This document shows positions 27,635 through 33,445 of a DNA stretch of 33,445 bases, piece by piece. Position numbers and translations under genes: made by a program. The notes under the pieces are model-generated. The model was not told the DNA's origin and ran no database searches. It saw only the letters and a list, made by a program, of their open reading frames with translations. Source of the stretch: Candidatus Aminicenantota bacterium (GTDB lineage: Bacteria > Acidobacteriota > Aminicenantia > UBA2199); assembly GCA_016926835.1 (NCBI GenBank), contig JAFGNX010000190.1, positions 1 through 33,445 on the forward strand. The letters are read 5' to 3'. Positions within the stretch are counted from its first letter, which is position 1. Each line of letters begins with the position of its first letter.

Positions 27635-29725
27635 CTACTCCGAAACAGCGGTATCCCGAATCACCATCCGGGGAGCGCTCAGATCGCTGTCCAGCCGGGG
27701 ATGTTTCCCCAGATAATTCAACAGCACGGATTCCAGCGTAAGATCCTTTCTTCGCGGCTCAACGACAGCGGGTTTGATCTTGTAATACCGGTCAAAATCG
27801 TAATCACAGAAAGCAACCCGCAACATCTGGTTATCTTTCAGTAAGGATCCATCCGGCAGACGGCATTCGACACGATCCATCGCCCCGTTTTTATCGCGAT
27901 AAAAACTGCAGGACAGCCCGGACAGCTGCAGATCAAATCCCTTGCGATATCGCACCCGCTCCAGCAGGAACGTCTGCAACGCGCCGCTGTTGATTCGCAC
28001 AACCTGGATACCGTTTGCGGCCGCGTGCTTGTACATGGCGCGCACTTGAGCCGTGCCGATTGGAGACCCTGCGGCGATGCGGATACCCGGAACCAGCAGT
28101 CGGCTGGGAAACAATGCCACCTGGCTGCCACTCTGTTCCCGCATGGCATCCGCCATCAGGTTCCCTGCCGCAGAAGACGCGCCAAAGGGATTTTTGCCGG
28201 TTTCCAGGGGGTCCTCACTGCGGGCCGCGACCGCGTTGACATCACCAGCGAGTAGTTCTTCTTCCACCCTCAGGGCGGGATCATCCGGAATTACGGGCCG
28301 CCCTGATTCCAGATACCCGATCACAGCGGCCGCGGTGGTCACTTCCAGTGATTTGCCGGCATCATCGTGTTTGAAATGATACGAAGATGCGATATAACTG
28401 TTGAAACCGACCGCGTAACGCCGGTTTTCATCCAGGGGTCTGCCCTGATCATCCATCAGTTCGATCTTCACGATCTTTCCCGCCGCGGTTCTTTTTACCC
28501 GCAGCCTCAATCCCGACATCAACAGGTCCACCTTCCCGTGCTTGGTCACGTCAGTTTCGATCAGGTCGCGAATTTCCCGGGGGAAAAGCTGCATTTGCAC
28601 AACCAGGTTCTGGAAAGGCAGCATCTGGTAAATATCCTTCACCCGGACTGCGCCATTCAGGCGCTTGATGCGCACACCGCCGGCGTTGTGAAAAGCGATG
28701 TCCAGATTCAGCCGGCGACACAACAGGTCGCATATCCAATTTCCCAGTTCGGTTTTATCCGCCAGGGGGCGAGGCAGGGTGGCCAAAACCCGCTCCATTA
28801 CGGGGTTGCTTTCAAATTCCCTGACCATGTTCAGCATATCCGCGGCCGGTTCGACTGTGTCAAGCTGAATGAGCCTGGCTTCGCTGCGGGAAACCGCTCC
28901 CTGATGAAGATACAAGTCAATCCGCCCCAGGTAATCTCCATGGGCGCCGGCCTGAACAATCAACACTCCGTTGTGCACTACGCCGGACTCCAGCACTGTG
29001 TGCGAGTGGCCGCCCACAATTACATCCAGTTCCGGAAGCGCTTCCGCCAATTGGCGATCACTGGCGTATCCCAGGTGGGAAAGGGCGACACGAACTCCTT
29101 CCCCGGTCAGATTCCCGCGCAAAAGCGTGGCGGTTTGTAGGGGATCGCGAAACGTTAGCCCCGTTAAGCGCGATGGATGGGCGCTGGGAATGCCGGAGTC
29201 CGGTTCAATCTGGATCAGGCCCAGAATCGTCAACGCAGGACCTTCCTTGGTTTCCATGCGCACAAAGGGTTTTACCGCCGCCCACTTCTGATTCGTTGCG
29301 TCCATGTTGGCGCAAAGCATGGGAAACCGCGCCAGGCCGATGAATCTTTGCAACACTTCCTGGCCGTAGTCGAATTCATGGTTTCCCAGTACCATGGCCT
29401 GAACCCCCAACGTGTTCAGCAGTTTCAGAACCGGTTCTCCACGAGGTTCGGCCTGGTCCACAACCGGATTGCCGGAGAAGTTATCCCCGGCGCACAACAG
29501 ATATACATGCCGGTGCTGTCGGCGTGCCTGGCGCACAACCGTCGCCATACGCGCCAGGCGCTCAATGCGGCCGTGCAAGTCATTGAAATGAAAAACAACC
29601 ACTTGTTCTTCCCCTGCGGGGGGCATGGAATGGTTGTCCGCCCCCGCTGACCGGGGGAAACCAGCGAAAAAACACAAAGCCATGATTGCGGATAAAACGC
29701 GCATGTTCGCGTGAATGGATTTCAT
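27635..29725 (-). CDS. exported 5'-nucleotidase / 2',3'-cyclic phosphodiesterase family metallophosphatase
   Basis: Signal peptide; FHFNDLHGRI, CAGDNFSG, VLGNHEFDYG, GGHSHTVLE; 5'-nucleotidase C domain with NAGGVR; ATGA overlap with the upstream 71-aa ORF. Confidence 0.9.
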   Translation of the reverse strand: MKSIHANMRVLSAIMALCFFAGFPRSAGADNHSMPPAGEEQVVVFHFNDLHGRIERLARMATVVRQARRQHRHVYLLCAGDNFSGNPVVDQAEPRGEPVLKLLNTLGVQAMVLGNHEFDYGQEVLQRFIGLARFPMLCANMDATNQKWAAVKPFVRMETKEGPALTILGLIQIEPDSGIPSAHPSRLTGLTFRDPLQTATLLRGNLTGEGVRVALSHLGYASDRQLAEALPELDVIVGGHSHTVLESGVVHNGVLIVQAGAHGDYLGRIDLYLHQGAVSRSEARLIQLDTVEPAADMLNMVREFESNPVMERVLATLPRPLADKTELGNWICDLLCRRLNLDIAFHNAGGVRIKRLNGAVRVKDIYQMLPFQNLVVQMQLFPREIRDLIETDVTKHGKVDLLMSGLRLRVKRTAAGKIVKIELMDDQGRPLDENRRYAVGFNSYIASSYHFKHDDAGKSLEVTTAAAVIGYLESGRPVIPDDPALRVEEELLAGDVNAVAARSEDPLETGKNPFGASSAAGNLMADAMREQSGSQVALFPSRLLVPGIRIAAGSPIGTAQVRAMYKHAAANGIQVVRINSGALQTFLLERVRYRKGFDLQLSGLSCSFYRDKNGAMDRVECRLPDGSLLKDNQMLRVAFCDYDFDRYYKIKPAVVEPRRKDLTLESVLLNYLGKHPRLDSDLSAPRMVIRDTAVSE

Positions 29726-29937
29726 TTCTCTTCACCGTTTTTTGCTGCAGCCAGGGTCAGGCGCGCGCCGTCATGAAGCCTGCCGTCCACGTACAGCCGA
29801 TGCCCTTCCGCGTCAAGAACCACCACATTGCCGGCCTGCACATCTTCGAGCGCGACGGCCGAGTAGGCTGTTAATCCATCCAGTACCCGGGCCCCGGTAA
29901 ACAGGAACAATTGCGATCCATTGATAAATACATGCAT
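29722..29937 (-). CDS. small protein (71 aa), possible beta-grasp-like fold
   Basis: ATG preceded by GAGGAG SD and promoter; ATGA-coupled to the 5'-nucleotidase gene; MHVFINGSQLFLFTG...VYVDGRLHDGARLTL-like pattern. Confidence 0.65.
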   Translation of the reverse strand: MHVFINGSQLFLFTGARVLDGLTAYSAVALEDVQAGNVVVLDAEGHRLYVDGRLHDGARLTLAAAKNGEEK

Positions 29938-29961
29938 GATGATCTCCTCAATGTCGCTCAG

Positions 29962-29991
29962 ATTCTATAGCGAAGGCTTCCACCAAGTCAA
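29962..29991 (-). promoter_or_regulatory. promoter candidate for 71-aa ORF / 5'-nucleotidase / tdk operon
   Basis: Minus strand TTGACT (29986-29991) with TATAGA (16-nt spacer) or TAGAAT (18-nt spacer). Confidence 0.5.
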
Positions 29992-30044
29992 TCGTTCCTT
30001 GACTCCCTTTATGCCGTGTGCTAATCAGGCTTCAGGAGGATTTC

Positions 30045-31406
30045 ATGAAACGCATCCCGGCAGCGGCGCTTTTTCTCCTCAGTGTCGGACTGCTGTTCCA
30101 GGCGGAAACCACAGACAGCTACTTTTCCCGCCATTTCAGAGATCTCACCCTCCGCATCGACTACTATCATACCGGCAACCGGGAAACAGACACCATCACC
30201 CTGGACCGCATGTACAAAGAGGGGATCTGGGCGGGTCCGGTACATTTTCTCCGGGATGAATTCAACAACGGCCAGTACTATGTCAAGGTGTTTGCGGCGG
30301 ACTCAAATGAATTGCTCTATTCCAGGGGATTCAACAGCTATTTTTATGAATACCGCACCACTGAGCCGGCGATTCAGGGTCTGAAACGGACTTTTCACGA
30401 AAGTGTGCGTTTTCCTTTTCCCCGCCGTCCTGTCCGGATGGTGCTGCAGAACCGGGACCGGAAACTGCAACTCCAAACCGTCTTTACACTGGAAATCGAC
30501 CCCGGGAAAGATTATTTCGATACCGCGCCGCCCGCCGGAGCGGTTCAAATCGTGAACCTGCTGCTAAGCGGGCATCCCCGCCATTGTGTCGATCTGGCCC
30601 TGGTAGCGGAAGGCTACAGACCGGAAGACCGGAAAAAACTGGAGCGTGATTTCGCCCGGGCCCGGGAAGTCCTGTTCAGCCGGGAACCCTTTGCTTCCAA
30701 CCGTGACCGATTCAACCTGTACGGCGTATTTGCCCCATCCAGGGACTCGGGATGTGATGAGCCCAGGCAAAAAACGTACCGGGATACTGCGGTGGAATCT
30801 TCATTCAACGCCCTGGACCTGGCCCGTTACCTGCTGGTGGAAAACAACCCGCGCCTGCAGAACATTCTGTCCCGGGTTCCGTTTGATGCGGTCATCGTGA
30901 TGGTCAACCACGAACGCTACGGCGGGGGAGGGATATACAACCAGTATTGCGTGTTTACCGCCGACAGTCAAGCCGGCGCTTACCTCCTGCTGCACGAGTT
31001 CGGTCATTCTTTTGCCGGTCTGGCCGACGAGTATTACTCATCCCGGGTTTCGTACAACGAGTTCGTTCCTCCGGGCGTTGAGCCCATGGAACCCAACGTG
31101 ACGGCCCTGCTGGATCCGGCCAAACTGAAGTGGAAACAGCTGGTGAAACCAGGAACCCCCATTCCCACGCCCTGGGAAAAGAAGCATTTCGACAAACTTT
31201 CCGCTGCGGAGCAGGCCCGGCACCTGAAACGCGATGAATTCCGCGGGCTTGTGGGGGCGTTCGAAGGCGCCATGTACGCATCGGAGGGCATGTACCGTCC
31301 CACCATAGATTGCATCATGTTCAGCCGAAACACCCTGGATTACTGTCCCGTATGCCGGAACGCCGTTGAACGCGTAATCCGCCATTACTGCGGGATCGAA
31401 CCGTAA
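30045..31406 (+). CDS. M64-family (IgA peptidase-like) zinc metallopeptidase, secreted
   Basis: Signal peptide MKRIPAAALFLLSVGLLFQAE; HEFGHSFAGLADEYY zinc-binding motif; NQYCVFTADSQAGAYLLLHEFGHS; CIMFS...YCPVCRNAVERVI. GGAGG SD before ATG at 30045. Confidence 0.9.
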   Translation: MKRIPAAALFLLSVGLLFQAETTDSYFSRHFRDLTLRIDYYHTGNRETDTITLDRMYKEGIWAGPVHFLRDEFNNGQYYVKVFAADSNELLYSRGFNSYFYEYRTTEPAIQGLKRTFHESVRFPFPRRPVRMVLQNRDRKLQLQTVFTLEIDPGKDYFDTAPPAGAVQIVNLLLSGHPRHCVDLALVAEGYRPEDRKKLERDFARAREVLFSREPFASNRDRFNLYGVFAPSRDSGCDEPRQKTYRDTAVESSFNALDLARYLLVENNPRLQNILSRVPFDAVIVMVNHERYGGGGIYNQYCVFTADSQAGAYLLLHEFGHSFAGLADEYYSSRVSYNEFVPPGVEPMEPNVTALLDPAKLKWKQLVKPGTPIPTPWEKKHFDKLSAAEQARHLKRDEFRGLVGAFEGAMYASEGMYRPTIDCIMFSRNTLDYCPVCRNAVERVIRHYCGIEP

Positions 31407-31419
31407 GGAAAGCCGCAAA

Positions 31420-32238
31420 TTATCCGGAGCCGTTGCCGCCCGCGGGGGGACGGTAGAGGCGTTCTGCGGCCCGCAACACCCACTCCCTGGGTAAAAAGCG
31501 GGTCAGCAGGTGATTGGCACGATTCAGCAACCCGGGGATTGCAAGCGGTTTGCGCTGTTTCAAGCCACGGATGCAGGCTGCGGCGGCTTTTTCAGCTGTC
31601 ATGTTCAGGCGGCTGTTCCGGGAAATGCGGCGATCCAATCCCGATGACGTGATCATGTCGGTGCGAATTCCGCCGGGAACAAACGTTCCGATAAAGATTG
31701 GCGTATGGCGGTATTCCATGCGCAAGGCATCGGTAAACGCCTGGACCCCATGCTTGGTGGTGGTGTAGAACCCTTGATACGGCGTGGGTACAAAAGCCGC
31801 CTGGCTGGTTACATTCAAGAGGAAGCCCTCACCACGCCGGTACATGATTTCCACGAACCCCAGGCTCAACTCCATCACCGCGGCCAAGTTGACTTCCATT
31901 ACTCCGCGGAAGGCATCCATGTCCATAAAAGCCATGGGGCCGTAGCGGGTCATACCCGCGTTGTTGATCAGGCCGAATACCGAATGGTCGGACGCCACGG
32001 CATCCAGGAGTGCATGGCGGTCGCCGGCTTGAGACAGGTCGGTACGCAGAATCTTTACATTCACATTGGAGCGGGTACTGATCTCACTTTTCAGTTCCCG
32101 GAGCCGGTCTTCCCTGCGCGCACAAAGCCACAAATCAGCGCCTTCCCGGAGCGCCAGTTGAAGCGCCAGGGCCCTTCCCAGGCCGGACGAGGCACCGGTT
32201 ACCACGATCAGTCGGTTTTTCAGTTCCAGCAACGCCAT
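31420..32238 (-). CDS. short-chain dehydrogenase/reductase (SDR)
   Basis: VTGASSGLGRALALQLA, NNAGMTRYGPM, YQGFYTTTKHGVQ (YxxxK). Start at MALLELK. Confidence 0.92.
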   Translation of the reverse strand: MALLELKNRLIVVTGASSGLGRALALQLALREGADLWLCARREDRLRELKSEISTRSNVNVKILRTDLSQAGDRHALLDAVASDHSVFGLINNAGMTRYGPMAFMDMDAFRGVMEVNLAAVMELSLGFVEIMYRRGEGFLLNVTSQAAFVPTPYQGFYTTTKHGVQAFTDALRMEYRHTPIFIGTFVPGGIRTDMITSSGLDRRISRNSRLNMTAEKAAAACIRGLKQRKPLAIPGLLNRANHLLTRFLPREWVLRAAERLYRPPAGGNGSG

Positions 32239-32244
32239 GGAAAG

Positions 32245-32250
32245 ATTATA
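32245..32250 (-). promoter_or_regulatory. -10 element for SDR gene
   Basis: Minus strand TATAAT, followed by CTTTCC and then ATG (32238). Confidence 0.45.
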
Positions 32251-32267
32251 CCCGAAGAATTTGCACA

Positions 32268-32296
32268 TTGAAAATCGAGCAAATTCAGGTTATATT
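32268..32296 (+). promoter_or_regulatory. promoter for DAK2-DegV gene
   Basis: TTGAAA (32268-32273), 17-nt spacer, TATATT (32291-32296). Confidence 0.6.
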
Positions 32297-32320
32297 GGGT
32301 CTGCCTTTCCGGGAGTTTTC

Positions 32321-33445
32321 ATGAGCGCACTCGAAACCGCCAAGCCGGAGCGTCGCCTGACCCATATCAACGGTCATGTCCTCTACACGGCTTTTGCCGC
32401 CGGATCCAGCAAAATCCTGGCCCACCAGCAGTATATGAACCGCATCAACGTGTTCCCCGTACCCGACGGAGATACGGGAACCAACCTGGCCGCCACGGTG
32501 CAGCACATCCTGGATGAAACCCGTCCCCAACGCTCGCTGAAACACACGGCTGACGCCATGGCCAGCGCCGCCCTGGATGGCGCCCGGGGGAATTCCGGTA
32601 TTATACTGGCTCAGTTTCTTTACGGCTTCAGCCAGAAAATCCGGGAGAACCAGATCAATGTCAAACGCTTCGCAGCCGCAATCAACCGTGCTTTCCAGTG
32701 CGCGTTACAAGCGATTGAACGCCCCGTGGAAGGCACGATCATTACGGTGATGCGCGACTGGATCCGGCATGTGGACCGTTTAAAGGAAAGCCGGGATGAT
32801 TTCGGGCAACTGCTGACAGAATCGCTGAAATCAGCCACGCGGTCGCTGAAGCAGACGCCGGAAAAACTGAAAATCCTGCGTCAGAACAGGGTGGTGGATG
32901 CCGGGGCGCAGGGATTCGTTTTTTTTCTGGAAGGCATCAGTGAGTTTCTAAAGGCCAGAAACCCGCGTGCGTTGCTGCGGTCAATCCGGCGCGCCTCCCC
33001 GCCCCCGGTGGTAAACGAACCGCTGCACTCCGGGCCGCCCCAGCACCGTTATTGCACCGAGGCCATCCTTGAAGGAAAAGCCATGGACCACAGCCGCATC
33101 CGACAGGCGGTTGCCGGTATGGGCGATTCACTGGTTATAGCGGGCAGTCCCGAAAAACTGCGGCTTCACATCCACAGCAACGATCCGTCACACGTGTTCG
33201 CGTCCCTTCTCGATTTCGGCCGCATCACGCGGCAGAAAGCGGATGACATGGAAATGCAGTACCAGGTGATGAACCACCGCAAAGCGGATATCGCACTGAT
33301 GACTGACTCCGTATGTGACATGCCCCTCGACATCATGCAGGACATGCAGGTACACATGGTGCCCCTGAATCTGCATTTTGGAGATACCCGGTTTCTGGAC
33401 AAGATCACCATGACACCCGACCACTTCTATAGCCGGGTTGAAACC
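32321..33445 (+). CDS. DAK2-domain plus DegV-domain protein (FakA-FakB-like fusion), truncated at right edge
   Basis: Open frame of 375 codons to the window end, absent from the ORF track: MSALETAKPERRLTHINGHVLYTAFAAGSSKILAHQQYMNRINVFPVPDGDTGTNLAATV...GARGNSGIILAQF...VVDAGAQGFVFFLEG...ADIALMTDSVCDMP. Confidence 0.9.
   Translation, partial: MSALETAKPERRLTHINGHVLYTAFAAGSSKILAHQQYMNRINVFPVPDGDTGTNLAATVQHILDETRPQRSLKHTADAMASAALDGARGNSGIILAQFLYGFSQKIRENQINVKRFAAAINRAFQCALQAIERPVEGTIITVMRDWIRHVDRLKESRDDFGQLLTESLKSATRSLKQTPEKLKILRQNRVVDAGAQGFVFFLEGISEFLKARNPRALLRSIRRASPPPVVNEPLHSGPPQHRYCTEAILEGKAMDHSRIRQAVAGMGDSLVIAGSPEKLRLHIHSNDPSHVFASLLDFGRITRQKADDMEMQYQVMNHRKADIALMTDSVCDMPLDIMQDMQVHMVPLNLHFGDTRFLDKITMTPDHFYSRVET

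Noticed and set aside
28367-29140. Plus-strand 257-aa ORF
   Set aside because: Antisense to the 5'-nucleotidase core motifs.

Overview
This 33.4 kb window is a densely coded bacterial chromosomal segment. I could not place its taxonomy from sequence alone. It begins with a minus-strand tRNA-Leu(CAG) clipped at its 3' end. Main blocks in order: (1) a minus-strand operon of AI-2E-family permease, unknown exported protein, RlmN and Ski2-like helicase; (2) an orphan gene, a glycerate 2-kinase, a secreted unknown, a DUF2807-like repeat lipoprotein and a sulfatase-fold hydrolase; (3) a translationally coupled purM-thiF-thiS-like operon; (4) a reductive-dehalogenase-like Fe-S protein with N-terminal transmembrane helices; (5) an HrpA/HrpB-type helicase; (6) a nucleoside salvage island (PNP, cdd, deoC, pyrimidine nucleoside phosphorylase, NupC-type transporter, adenosine deaminase, a purine phosphoribosyltransferase, uridine kinase, thymidine kinase, 5'-nucleotidase), interrupted by a fused PlsC/OlsB-like acyltransferase; (7) an M64 peptidase, an SDR dehydrogenase and a right-edge-truncated DAK2-DegV (FakA-FakB-like) fusion that the supplied ORF track omits. 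I found no CRISPR array, transposase, phage or recognisable defence system. The least routine signals are the membrane-anchored RdhA-like protein, two mosaic palindromic intergenic elements sharing a 26-bp identical core and both lying between convergent genes, a histidine ladder with exact 20-residue periodicity, and the coupling of PurM to a ThiF/ThiS-like pair. All family calls come from recalled motifs and architecture; no searches were run.
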